DNA of 64,000 nucleotides from Diadema setosum (lineage: Eukaryota; Echinodermata; Echinoidea; Diadematoida; Diadematidae): positions 13,900,371-13,964,370 of the forward strand of contig CM067072.1 of assembly GCA_033980235.1 (NCBI GenBank), read 5' to 3'. Each line of letters starts with the position of its first letter. Within the stretch, counting starts at the first letter, position 1. The notes under the pieces were generated by a model. The model saw nothing but the letters and a program-made list of their open reading frames with translations. It did not search any database and was not told the origin of the DNA. The translations under genes and the position numbers were made by a program. Shown piece by piece: positions 13,001-25,200 of the stretch.

Positions 13001-13511
13001 CTCTTCATAAATGTATCATGAGAAACTCTAGACTTCTATAACTTTTCTTGTCATTAATATTCCCAAGGAGAATGAGACATGCACGGGTATCTTCACATGA
13101 TTTTACTCTGGAATGGAGTCAAAAGGGGCCTGAACTTTCCATCCTTGCAGAATTTTCGTCACATTGTGCTGTTGGCTCGCCACTATTGGATAAGCAGTTT
13201 TCAGCAGCTGTTGTTTTCTACTTATAATTTTTCACTCCAACAAAGTCAATTTGTGTCGTTAAACTATTCTTAATTCTTAATTTCGTATTAAAATATAGGT
13301 GCACAAAGATTCAAGCAAGTCATCACTGTCTTCTGGTTTTAGCAACGAGAAACGGCGTGGTTTTGTGGTTGCTCATGAGCATCCTCCATTTTCCACATTG
13401 GGGAGAAACCACTGGGTTTTCCCCATTGTATATTATATAGTAAGGAAATAGAGATATGATTGAATGTGGGTTGCGTCTAATCGCATTCTATTTGAAACCC
13501 AAGTTATATTT

Positions 13512-13740
13512 GAAGAGTTTTATTGCAACATGGGCTAAGCGCCATTTTTAAACATGTCAAAAGTCCAGCATCAGATGGAGAAAAATGTAACATTTCCAAT
13601 AATACCTCACTTGTAATAATATAACAAGGAATATTCTAGAAGTAACGATTAAAAGTATCCTGTATTTTCTTGTTATTTTCTTTGTTTTTTTTTAAGCAGC
13701 TTTAATCACAAATATCTCAAATTAATAACAATGGAGCTTG
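13512..13740 (+). repeat. dispersed repeat, family 4, copy 1
   Basis: The words AGAGTTTTATTGCA, TAAGCGCCATTTTTAAAC, AACATTTCCAATAATACCTC and ACAAGGAATATTCTAGAAG recur in the same order at 32448-32662. The copies are moderately diverged and non-coding. The class is unknown. Confidence 0.7.
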
Positions 13741-14519
13741 TTCGTTTCATGATAAAACTCTTCATTTTGTCACTCACTGATATACCATTCTATATCATGC
13801 GGATGACGTATCGTACATGGCATGGGTGCGCCGCGCCACGTGTGGCGTCTTTTCGTTGACATAATAACACGAGATGCTATTTTTTTCTCTCTACTTCCTT
13901 TTAACGTATTCTGTGCCTGTCATAATATTTGTTCTTCCGTCCACTCGTATATCATCGGTTTGGGCCTGACATCTCGACCAAGCCTCTTATATCTTTTTGT
14001 TTGCCTAATTGCCGAATATGCCGTGACCTAGAGCCTCAAGGGCAAAATACACGTACACTCTGCTGTATTTCTCTCTCTTTAATCCCCCGTCTCTCCAATT
14101 CAAGTTAACAAAAGACTCATTCTAGATGTAACAAGCTGCAAACACAAAGTGAACATACATGAAGTAATTTAGAAGCATATTATACAGATACTTGAAAGAT
14201 CATCAGGAACAACTCCCTGATGACATCACGAAAATGAAAGATCCCAACTGCCAATTTCAAGCTTTGAAACGCATCTTCAAGTGTGGAATTTGTAATCTAC
14301 TTGAATTTTGAGACAGAAAGTGTCGATAGCAGTTGTGGCGGAATCTGAAGAACCAACGAGAGAGCAGTATCGCCACGAAAAGGTAAGGTCAGATCTTGAT
14401 GACCCATGCCTCATCTTCAGGTGATATTTTTGCAGGTGTTTGTAACATACGAAAATATGTCATGGACCGTCATGAAGCGCCCTCAACCGGGCAAAGACGC
14501 CCTCTCCCACCCCCTCCCC

Positions 14520-14905
14520 ACCAGTTTGTTATTCCGAAGGTTTCGAATGTCTACTTTAATCCAAGAATTGAATTAGGTTTGTTATTTCAAAGTTTCGATA
14601 ACCCGAGACATGAAATAATAAGGTTCGGTATTCTGAAGATTCGTTGGTACGCGTCGTCTTGTACATTTTCGATTTTAACGAACCTTCGAAATAACGAACA
14701 TTATTTCACCTTCGGAATTACGAACCTTCAGAATAAAGCCACAAATGTTCGGATTAACGAGCCCTGTTTCATTTTCGGATAAACGAACCTCTGTGTAATA
14801 AATAGAGAATTTGTGTGTTTCGGAATAACAAACCCGTCTGAATAACGAACCTTATTTCATCTTTTTGATTAACGAAACTTCTGAATAACGAACATCACCC
14901 ATTCT
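14520..14905. repeat. degenerate tandem repeat built on AATAACGAACCTT
   Basis: Variants of the unit TTCG(G/A)A(A/T)TAACGAACCT occur about ten times in both orientations. The same words appear at 16260-16345 (GGTTCGTTATTTCGAAGG), so this may be a satellite-like family. The 128-codon frame at 14396-14782 is a by-product of it. Confidence 0.7.
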
Positions 14906-14987
14906 TAGCGCCTGCCGACAACAGAATCGATGACACCTCTCGACACCTACAGTTTTCACAGCAATAACCACATCAGACAATCAGAAT

Positions 14988-15364
14988 TTAAAGGTCCTGT
15001 TTACCTTTGGGAGCAGTGATTTGAAAAATGTTCAAGATATCACATTTGATGCATATGTGTTGGTCAATTGAATCACAAAACATCCTACTATATGATTTCT
15101 TTTTTTTTTTTTTTGCAATAAAGCCTAAAATATAAGGAGACATCACTTTTTCCTCATTACTGTAGACGGTTTAGTCTGGAAACTTTTTTTTAATTATAAA
15201 ATTATATTGTTCACATTTTGTATATTCAACAATACTTAACATCGATGATACTGGTTCAAAATTTCACATTGGATGTTTCTATCCCTAACTCACATTTTAG
15301 AACTATTTTAAAGTACTAATGCCGGGTTTTTGTTTCATCTGCAAATGGTAAATTATGCCTTTAA
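14988..15364 (+). mobile_element. TTAA-flanked MITE, family 3, copy 1
   Basis: TTAA at 14988-14991 and 15361-15364 bound 377 bp beginning AAAGGTCCTGTTTACCTTTG and ending GGTAAATTATGCCTTTAA. The interior words GCAATAAAGCCTAAAATATA and GTAGACGGTTTAGTCTGGAA recur at about 21392-21701 and 41471-41844. There is no coding capacity. The TTAA ends suggest a piggyBac-type non-autonomous element. Confidence 0.8.
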
Positions 15365-15517
15365 GACTAACTGTGACAAAATCCACTTGCTACCACCTTT
15401 CTGCCTTCATCATCACATACATTATTATTCTCCTTTTTTCTTTCTTTTTTTTTTCAAGAGGGCCCTGGCGGTTTCAGCTATTCTAACATCCGAATGCAAA
15501 CAATTCGACGGTATAGT

Positions 15518-15688
15518 ATACAAATGATGCACAGGACAGAGTGGATCGGTGAGAATTAGATGCGCAATTTTAACTTTGGAACTGTTTAAACCCACGAGCG
15601 CAGCGAGTGGGTCTTAGACTGTTCCAAAGTTAAACGAGAGCATCCAATTCTCACCGATCCTCGAAATAGACCTGTGCATCATTTGTGT
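15518..15688. repeat. inverted-repeat element with ACAAATGATGCACAGG ends
   Basis: ACAAATGATGCACAGG (from 15520) is inverted as CCTGTGCATCATTTGTGT ending about 15688. Inside, GATCGGTGAGAATT is inverted as AATTCTCACCGATC, and a central palindrome reads CCCACGAGCGCAGCGAGTGGG. It is a compact foldback with no coding content. Confidence 0.8.
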
Positions 15689-15689
15689 T

Positions 15690-15912
15690 ATAGAATGGGC
15701 CCTAAAATTCATAATATGCAATCATTTTCCCCATCTTGCGTCCGGTGCACCTGCTACACTATATACAAGACTTGAGCCATGCATTCGGATTTTACCGGAA
15801 GCATGGCCATGCGTTCCGGATTTTACCGGACGCAAATCTCAGTGTGGATCAGTAACAATCAATGCATGACAATTGACCAATCAGATTGCAGAGATTCTAA
15901 AGCCCATTTTAT
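15690..15912. repeat. second inverted-repeat unit with ATGGGC ends
   Basis: ATAGAATGGGC (15690-15700) is inverted as GCCCATTTTAT (15902-15912). Inside are two tandem copies of the CATTCGGATTTTACCGGA / GCGTTCCGGATTTTACCGGA word. The unit directly abuts the foldback element on its left, so the two may be parts of one larger element. Confidence 0.6.
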
Positions 15913-15914
15913 AA

Positions 15915-16230
15915 TATTGGTTAAGATGAGGATTGAGGTTTGAATTTTTTGCAAGGTACCAAGAAATCGCTTATGAGTTGTTACAGAGCATACAATTTTT
16001 ATTCATTCAAAGTTTATTTGATGAAAATCGGTTTTGAGATGGCTGAGATATCAAAAAAAGAAGAAGAGTAAAACAAAGGGATGTTAATATAAGGTGAGAC
16101 CCATCTTTCATTAGCATCCCTTTGTATTTGTATCTAAGCCATTTCAAAACCAACTTACATCAAATAAACCTTGAATTCTTCTTGGAATTATACGTGCTCA
16201 TTATCACATTAATAAAAATGAAAAAAAAAA
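15915..16230. mobile_element. foldback MITE, family 1, copy A (diverged)
   Basis: The left arm has TTTATTTGATGAAAATCGG and GAGATGGCTGAGATATC. The right arm has the inverted words AAGCCATTTCAAAACCAA and ACATCAAATAAACCTTGAA. These are the hallmark words of the family seen at 32660, 35742, 42886, 43371 and 61764. The terminal TTAA sites are not clear in this copy. Confidence 0.75.
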
Positions 16231-16259
16231 AGGCTCATTAATCCTAACATTTGTGACGT

Positions 16260-16345
16260 TGTTCCAAAGGTCCGTAATTCCGAAAATGAAATAAGGTTCG
16301 TTATTTCGAAGGTTTATTAATTTCATAAGAGGTTTCTCATTATCT
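16260..16345. repeat. short copy of the TTCGTTATTTCGAAGG repeat
   Basis: It contains GGTTCGTTATTTCGAAGG and related words shared with 14520-14905. Confidence 0.6.
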
Positions 16346-16986
16346 CAAAGTTGGAAGCCAGAAGCCTCATTTCAACCAAAACGATATATCCCTTTAAGTG
16401 CAAGGGCAGCAGGTGGAATTGCAGTATTCAAGTTACAGAATATAGATATAACCTATCACATTACAAATGCATTAGATGATAAATTATTTCGTAACATATC
16501 TGTACAGTACAAATAGGCCCTATAGTCATGATGGTGTGGAATATACATTTTCTGATAAGTGAGATATGGGTTGAAATAAAAGTTGACAATTATCAAGATC
16601 CAGCTGATCGGGTTGTAGTGGTATGACCACCGGGCCAGGCAGGGGTGACGATCGTGACTCTACCCGTTGGAGGGCTTTATTTGCCGTGCAAACGAGGTTG
16701 TGATTGATTGATGGCTTGTTGAGACATTTATTGACCTAAAATCGTGTCTTCGAATTGATCATGTGTTTACCGAATCCTTGACATTACGGGCCGATCGGTG
16801 ATTGACGACTTTTTTTTTTTTTAGCTGTCGTCAAAATTAGAAGAAAAGAATGACATGGTGGCTTTGACGCCCAGCGATTCAGAATATGCAAATAAAACGT
16901 GATAATCCCCAATGCAGTGAGCATGTTCTTTGAGTGTTTGAAGCTAGAGCCCGAACGCCAGGTAAGGACACAGGGCCACATCCACT

Positions 16987-17027
16987 ATGGTCTCACCATG
17001 GAGATACTATAGCTCCATGGTCTCACC
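16987..17027. repeat. mini palindrome, CCATGG/AGCTA family, copy 2, with direct repeats
   Basis: ACCATGGAGATA (16995-17006) and TAGCTCCATGGT (17010-17021) form a near-perfect hairpin. An 11-bp direct repeat ATGGTCTCACC lies at 16987-16997 and 17017-17027 and brackets a 19-bp core, as a target duplication would. Confidence 0.75.
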
Positions 17028-20000
17028 CCTGCCTCACTCTCTCGAAGCTATCTGCTGATACCGCCGCGGACATTGTCCTCGTGCGAAACAGTCCGTTCGA
17101 TGTTGGCGTCACGCTGCGCCACGCTGTGCCTTACTGCAGAACACGTATTGCAGAAATATTAGATGGCATTTTCCCTCAGATCTTTTCACTTCGGCTTACT
17201 ATCACATGACAGCACCACTACATTCGTCAGTGGGTTACGTGACTTGAGACATATCGGGTATTTTTTTTCCCAATTGTCAAAGTTCAATGGATAGTTTGTT
17301 TCTCTGTTCCCCTGTTCATGAGAAAAATGGCTTCAGTTTCAGTTTAATTTTTACTTCTGCATTTCTCCTTGACAAATCATACATAATCTAACCTACAGAA
17401 ATCCAAACAAGTGAACATAATAAATTCAAAGTATAGTAATCACGATAATCTCCAACGTATTTGAACAAGTAAAATGAAATGAAATAGATCAGTAAAACAT
17501 TTATTTCCAGATGGAGAAAAATAGATGCGGGAGTCTGCCATCTTGAGCAGGTGTTTTATAGTGATGGCAGCCTCAGAAAAAAAAAAAGACAAAAGAAACA
17601 TACGCAGAAATGGGCAATTTGTCATTGCAAATCTCCAAGATGTCAAAATAATTTGACTATATCAGGTGATTCCAGAGACAGATTTGCAGCCAGATTGATC
17701 AGAATTACTGCATCAGCAATTTATCGTTGTCTTTATAGGCTAAATAGAGATGAATTGTTTGGGGGATTTGTTAAACCTTCAATTGCTTTTATCATTGAGG
17801 AATAACACTATAGCGGGACAACAAGAGAAACCATTTCGAAATCCAAGAATTTGAAAGTATCCTAAAATCAAAACTATTAGGCTTATATTGAACAAAATGT
17901 ATAGGCCTGCTATTGGGTTCTTCTCGATACGCCTAAAAAAGTAGGCACTTTGGTCGAAAGCTAGACCAGCAAAAGACTCTGTATAGACTAATTGTCATCC
18001 ACTTTAGCAGAGAGCATGGACGTATTTTCTTGTACTTTGTTTTCCTTCTATGTGCTTCGTTATGTTCCTTGTTTGGAATGCATTTGGTGCACAATTCTAT
18101 GATCTAGCCCACATATAGCGACACATGATGTGAACATGACACAGAAGCAATGTTGAGTTGTGTATGTGTGGGTGTGTGTGTTTGTGTGTGCGTGTGTGTG
18201 TATGTTTGTGTGTGTGTGTTTTGACCTCATTCAAATTTTACATGCAGCAATCTCTCTATCAAAGGTTATCTATACAAGACGACCAGAACGTTAGCACAAG
18301 GCGTTTAATCGACATCGCAACAAGCAACCACCGGATTCTATGTTTGTATCACCATAGAACGAAGTTATGACATTGACCATAAGTGTATATAGCTACGTCC
18401 TGAGAGTAAAATACGTTGGTAAACCGGCCTTATACATTACTAAGCCCTACAATAACCACAAAATAAGGCCAAAACAATAATCTATCCATGAATGTGACTG
18501 CGAAGTTCGACAAGAAACCAGCCTGTAATGAGTCGCTATTTCCAGCAACACCGAGCATCCGTCTTTTCGAGCCCCCGCCGATAGCATAGCAGCTATCCAA
18601 ACGAGGAACATTCCATACACCTCTCGGTCCCAACTGTGCAGTGGATTGGCGACGGCGTATATGAGATGTCAGAGATATGGCCTGCATCACGTCTTGTTCA
18701 TGTATATGCTAACTGTCCGATAATTTCGGGGTTATTTATCTCCATACATACATTATCTCCATTTTTATTTCTTTCATATCCCTTCTTCCCGGGGTATGAA
18801 GGTATTGTTTGTGCACAGCATACCTCGACGCGTCAGTTTTCAGCCTCCCGTAATAAACAAATCCTAACATCAATATTTTGGCTGAAAGAACAAGACTAGA
18901 CACAGGGACCACCAAAGACGTTCGAGCCTTGATGAGCCAAAGTCCATTAATCACATCGTGCCATTCTATGAAGGATGGCCGAGCTTGACTCCGCCTGTCA
19001 TCGAATGTCCGCCATTGTTGCTAGTCTTTGTTTCATACCGTGAGAAGAAAGTGTTTGATTCAGGAGGATGATACACATCAACGCTTAGCCAGGGATCTGA
19101 CAGTTTTTGATGACTCTATACACAGGCTTACAGCAGTCTGACTTCCCATATAAAGAGCCGTTCGTTTTGTGTTTGTGGCTATTTGAATGCTGCATATTCT
19201 ATGTCCAATTCAGAACGATATCACTGCACTAGTCAGCAGCTAATAAAAGGCGTTAAAGATTCATCATCGATTTGACGAATCAGAAAGTGACAACCTAATA
19301 GGCCCTACAAGTTGAAGGCATGTGTTAGTAACAAATCCTATAGATATCGGTACACGTTCATCATCATCTATCGTGTAATCATGTCCTATATGGGTATGTG
19401 TATCACCGATATTTATGCCTTAAAGAGGAAATACATCCCCCAGAAATGACCAGTCTTTATGAATATTTAAATGAGCAAGTTGACTATGTCATGCTCTCAC
19501 AATTCTTATTCATTTCATATACAGAAATGACGAAAATCTCATATTTCAGCTGTATAAATATATAAAGCTTGCATTAAGACCATCTAAAATTAAAAAAAAA
19601 AGAACAAATGTTAACTCTAATGTAATCTTGGTATGAGAACACGCTTTCACTTGTATTAGCTAAAAATAACAAATTTTTCCTAATTTCACATATAACATAC
19701 ATGAAAATTTGTTGGGGTTTGACATCATCAACCTATTCATTTGAATATTCATAAGGACTGGTCAAGAAATGTTTTCCGAAAAAAAGTGACATTTCAAGAT
19801 GTAATATCTTCCTTATTTCTCGCCAGATTTTTGCCGTTTTTGTATCGTTTTGTATATAGGGAATATTTTTTCTCTTTCTTTTAAAGTTTATCTATTTTTT
19901 TTTTTTTGTGTGTGTGAATTTCCTCTTTATTTGCTCAGGGCAAGTTCTTCACTCATCTTCCGATATCATACACGCAACGGGCAAGCTAGTATTTGAAGCC

Positions 20001-21391
20001 ACGATCTTCAGCGGCTATGTGATAGTGATGCGTAAAAGTCGTGATAAATACACCCTCAGCTCTTTTGAAGTTTGCCCAGACTTTCCTTGATGTGTTACTG
20101 CATTTTGAAGGTGGTCACCATTATATTTATTGAAGTCAATGTTGTTGTTGTTGTTGTTGCTGTTGTTGTTGTTGTTGGTATTGCTTTTGTTATTATTTTT
20201 TTCTGTGTGTTTTGTCTTTTCCATTTTTCAAGTTTGGTTTCAATTAATAGACTTGTAAAAAGGTCGAATGGAAATGTTTCATCCAAATAGGACCTATGAA
20301 ACAAAAAAAAAAAAAGAAGTTTTCTGTCCAAATTGGCTTATTAATAATGTTTTGACAGGAAATCAATAGAATAACTTTGCATCAAAAGTTTCATGTCTTT
20401 CAATAACCTGGCAATATTGACTTATTATAAACGGAGAAAGGGTTTCCCTGTAAAATCATGGACCAAAACATGATTTTATGATATTTTAACAAAAGAATGG
20501 GAGAATTTTGAGTTGATTACATAATCAGCCCACCTACTTTAATGTGACTGTGAAAACTGTCGATATTCGGTAAAAGAAGAATATGAAATAGTAAAATTCA
20601 ATTACTGTTTTTTCTATTTCTTATTCAATGATATTTTCAATTACCATTTTGTCTGACACGAATATAAAGTACAGTCAACTTAAACACAGTATGGCCTGGT
20701 TTGTCTTTTTTTTCCTGAGTTGGCTTTTTTTATAAGACTTTTTTTCTCATTTTTATTCCCTCAAGTGCAAAAAAAAAAAACAACAACAACACACGAATGT
20801 TCACATCATTCACAGCAAATTTATACAAATCATTCCTAACAAAACTTAGTATATTTTGTATGTTGCATGTTGTTGGTTTTTTTTTTGTTTAAACGTGAAT
20901 TGCTATGATAAAAGAGATAAAATCACATTTTCATAAACTGCTCGGAGAACATGTATTCATATAGGCCTACACAATTAAACCCATAGAATGCTCGAGAGAA
21001 AAAAATCCAGCCCCATCTCCCACCCCCAACACCACACACCCGTATTTCTACACCCAAGCGCACACATACGAGTACACAGTTGATACACAATCTGAAAACT
21101 AGTATGATACAAGTGGAAAAAAAGGCTATATAATGATCTACATAAATTACAAGTTGAACTGCTCATTCGATGCAAGTTCGAAAAGGAAATGACATTAAGA
21201 ATGCAAAATGATATATAAAAAACAAAACAAAAAAGAAATATGAATAAGATGCATGACTCGAACGAAAAACAGAAACGCACATGCTAATGTCTTTTTATAA
21301 TACCATCTCATTGTCTCCTTTGATATCAGTAATGGCAATAATGAAAGTAAAGAAGAAAAAAAGTTCTAAAGAAAGAAAAACGAAAGCTGAC
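17028..21391. other. no gene seen
   Basis: AT-rich unique-looking DNA. It contains a GT-rich run at 18157-18220, a (TTG)n run at about 20139-20177 and an A-run with CAA units at 20769-20790. No coding segment is convincing. Confidence 0.45.
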
Positions 21392-21701
21392 TCTCAAAGT
21401 TACTGTTTACCTTTAAGAGCAATGATATGAATGATAATGTGCTGGTCAGTTGTATCGCAAAACATCCTACCATATAAGATTTCGCAATAAAGGCTAAAAT
21501 ATAAGGGGATATCATTATTTTCTCACCCATAACTGTAGACGGTATGTTCTAAAAGCGATTTCATTATATACTTTTGTTCACATTTTGTACCTAACATTCC
21601 ATTGGCTGTTTATATCCTGAACTCACATTAAATAAAAATCTATTTTGAAGCACTAAAGCTGGGATTTTGATTCATCTGCAAATGGAAAATAATGTCTTTA
21701 A
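21392..21701 (+). mobile_element. TTAA MITE, family 3, copy 2 (diverged)
   Basis: It shares GCAATAAAGGCTAAAATATA, CTGTAGACGGTATGTTCT and TTCATCTGCAAATGGAAAAT with the copy at 14988-15364. It ends at TTAA 21698-21701. The left end is eroded. Confidence 0.75.
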
Positions 21702-22001
21702 AGCTTGCTCCATCCATACTTATTTGACGAATACGAGGCGAGATGTTGGGTTCGTGCCTAAAAGCATTTACAACACGAAACAAGACTGGTACTTATTTGT
21801 CTGCCAGCAGATGCACCCAAATAAACACAAAATTCTATTTTTTCCCCCCTTCTTCCTGCTTTTCATTCTGATACTAAACATTCGACATCATTTTCTTGTC
21901 ACTGTCTAATTTTGATATTTCTTATACATTGTGGGGAAAACCCTATCTCCTTGGGCTTGACTCCTCCTGCTACATAACTGCTATAGTCTCCAACAATCCC
22001 T

Positions 22002-22025
22002 CCCCCCCCCCCCCCCCCCCCCCCC
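22002..22025. repeat. 24-base poly-C run
   Basis: Uninterrupted C24. Proline-rich and glycine-rich frames on both strands derive from it. Confidence 0.95.
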
Positions 22026-22199
22026 GGCAGACCACATGCACCGATGTAGTGATTCGGGATATAACGGATACTGACTGGCTTGCACCAAGGACCTTGCTTG
22101 TACGTGGCCTTTTGTTAATGTTAGATGTGGGTTAGTTTGCATTTGACTTTGCACTTGACAATTCAACTCTCGCGTGGAGGAGGCATCTCCAATTTGTGA

Positions 22200-22450
22200 G
22201 CTTCCATTATTAGGTATGGATACCGTGACGCTGTGCTCTCCCTCTCTCTACCCGCACACGATGTGACTTTTGACCAGCGGATGACCTCCTCTTTCTCATC
22301 CTCTCTCTCCCTCTCCTCTCCTTCTTTCTCTTTCTATTCCCCCATCTCTGTGTGAGCATGTCACGTGCATCTGGTGCACGATGGTACATGCACCTCCCTT
22401 CAAGCAACTTTGGGGGGGGGGGGGTGGGGGTGGAGAGAGTCCCCCAGCCT
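22200..22450. repeat. CT-rich tract followed by poly-G
   Basis: CTCTCC/TTCTCT sequence at 22235-22340 and a G run at about 22411-22424. The arginine-rich and proline-rich frames on the other strand (22210-22532) are its translation. Confidence 0.85.
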
Positions 22451-22539
22451 CCCTGCTTGAACCAGAGAGGTAGGTACATGTATGTTCCTGCTTGAACGGA
22501 CCGAAGTCCTGACCAGTTTTATTTTGATGCACATCGTTT

Positions 22540-24829
22540 ATAAGTAACAGACTGCAAAGGATTAATGTTCCCCGATGGGTTCTTCGCCCTACACTCCTAA
22601 TCCTATACTAAAGACTGTAAGTGAATGTCCGAACGTGCTTTTTTTTCTCACAATCATTCCAGCTACTGATACTGCAAAGTTCACTCCTGGTCGATCCATT
22701 TTCTTTTTCTATGTTACAAAATGACATAAAGGAAAAATTCATTCCAGGTGAAATGGTGAACTCAAAATGTCATCATGAATGTATCTTTAGATTGGCCATC
22801 TATTTGCATACCTATCACACCCACAACGCTTCCTAAGTGAAAGCTATTATGACATAATTAGAGTGCGAACCCCCTTTGCTACGTACACCGTTACCCCTCT
22901 CGCCCACGTAAACAATCACCCCCTCCCCCATCGTTTTTTTTTCTCTCTGTTGAAAGAGAGATTCGTTGTATCGCTCAATTGAAAAGTTCTGGCAAAGATG
23001 TGAAATGGTTACGTGGAAATCCTACTTTCAGGGAAGAACCACCTAGCAAGTGTTGTAGCTCCACGGGATGAGATAAGAGCCGTGGTCCATGGATAATAAA
23101 TAATGAGGGATATACCCTTCGACCATGTTCTGTGCTAAGTCCTTCGCTTCTACTAAACACGACTTAGCCTTCATTGATTTGTGAATGGACTAACCTTTGC
23201 GTTTACAAAGGAATCGTTGGTACATGACGTCCATTGTCTGTCGTTCACAATGGCAGTACGTATAATAAGCCGGGGATTGGCCTTGAACGCCCTCCGTGTG
23301 CAGTCTTCTCCGGTCGGCCTTTCATAGAGGAAACGCCCCATGGGATGTCAATGACATCTTGACGTTGTGATAGCGAAAGGGTTAATCGGGGAGATGACCA
23401 GAACAAGGAGGGAGCAGAATCCTCCTCTCATGAAGACGACGTGTGAGGTCGCGAACAGTCGCTAAACGCATTGGCTCATGGCAACGTCAGTCAGAGAATG
23501 GTAGAGACGTCTGGCAACATTGTTTCAAAATGAAACTAACCGCTGTGGTTAGGGGAAAAAGTACTTCGAAGATAAAAACTAAGAAAAGTTAATAAATAGT
23601 AATGGAATCATGAGAAAGTTTGACCATTTTCTGCTGACGACTAGGAGGAAAATTGACGATTGATCTCTGAAACTCCACATCATCTTGGCCTGCAATGAAA
23701 CCAATGATATTCTCCAGTCACATATTTTTTTTTATTTTGGCAGAAGTGGTAAAAAAGATCACTGTCTGCGGTTGTTTCAAAAAAGAAGGGAATACGATTT
23801 CATTAACGAAGTGAGAGATGAATTATACACTTTGGGAGATAGAAGAAACGTAACGCAGACGAACTTTTCTCGTTCTTCCTATGCCCCTTCTTCTTTCCAG
23901 AGGATAGATGCTCCTTCTCCCTCAAGTATGTCACCTGTCTCGTTGGGGTTGCCTCTCTGCGGATGTTGCTCTTCAATCAGCGTACCATGACAGTGTGTGC
24001 CTTCTCTGCCCGCTTATTGAACGAAAGATACTCATGAATGAAACCTATAAATAGACAAGAGACTCCGCAAAGTCGCACTCAACGGTATCTTATACTCATC
24101 CGTCATAACTCATAATCACAAATATCTTAATCTAATAATATAATCAGTAAATATGATTACTAATGGCTAGCATTTACGAACATGACTAATACTGAAATGT
24201 CCATCGTTTGGCCGTACAATCGTCACTGTTTGTTGACGTTCTTTGTTGTCATTTTCGGATGGTTTTACTTTAGACGGGGAGGGGGAATGGGTGGATTGTT
24301 CGGGCGCTCTCAGGCTGTTGTTGTTGATGCTCCTACAACAAAGTGCTCACACTCGGGTAATTAGAATCCCCCCTCTTCAATCTGGAGGAAAGAATGGGAA
24401 TCGAGTCTCGTTTCGGCCGTCTTTCAGGGGGAATTCAAAAGATCTTTACAAAGAGCGACCAGTTGACTGGACATTGAGGCATTCCTTACTGGACCTCCAA
24501 CCATGCTTTGCTCTCTCGGTCACAATGAAACGGTTCACCCATCTAAAGGGGGAACACGGTGGTGTAAAGACTCTTCAGGGAGTGGAATGAAACTCCCCGG
24601 CGAAATGCTGCATTCAAATCGTTGAATGGACGGCCAGCACTTCGTCGAACTTGAATAAGCAAGAGGCAATTTGACGACAAAACTCAATTGACTTTCTCCA
24701 TCTTCTGGTATAAAGTGGGCTCATCTCTATGTATCATCAGTTCTCGAGAAGTTCCCCCCATAAACCCCATCAGACTCCACCAAACGGATGGGGGAAAAAA
24801 CCTAAAGCTCCGGGGTCACACACACTCTC
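22540..24829. other. no gene seen
   Basis: Unique-looking sequence of moderate G+C, with a GC-richer stretch at about 23240-23400. I see no motif or repeat I can name. Confidence 0.4.
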
Positions 24830-25200
24830 AGCGATAATCAGGAAACAGACGGCCGAGAGTTGGCGAGGAAGCGAAAAAATATGCAGTGCTTGTTGACATA
24901 GCGGTTTGAATCAACTTTCCACCGCTGCACCAGGTCCGGCCGACCCTCAGCTAACCCCCTCGCCTCCATCTCCCGCTCATGATAAACGTCGATAATACAC
25001 ACAGCGCGATGGCTGGGACCACACCCGAAGTGTGTGTTTTTGCTTAGGCCCACGAGAAACGCGCCGATATCTTTTCTCGTAAAATTCATCGCGGGGCCGT
25101 ATAAATTTAGCGAAACCAGCGCGATCGCCACACATTCGTGCCACAGCCATCCGCGAAACCCGGCGGTCTGGATTGGACCCATGCTGTGCCTCTTCCTGGT
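24830..25200. promoter_or_regulatory. CpG-rich patch, possible promoter
   Basis: This stretch has a clearly higher G+C and CpG content than its neighbours (words such as GGCGGTCTGG, GCGCCGATATC, GCGGGGCCG). Both strands carry open frames of about 80-114 codons, which is expected in GC-richer DNA and shows no family resemblance. It may be the promoter region of the gene that starts at 26291, but nothing fixes that. Confidence 0.25.

Noticed and set aside
24838..25182. 114-codon frame on the - strand in the CpG-rich patch
   Set aside because: The opposite strand is equally open and no family resemblance was seen; GC-richer DNA explains it.
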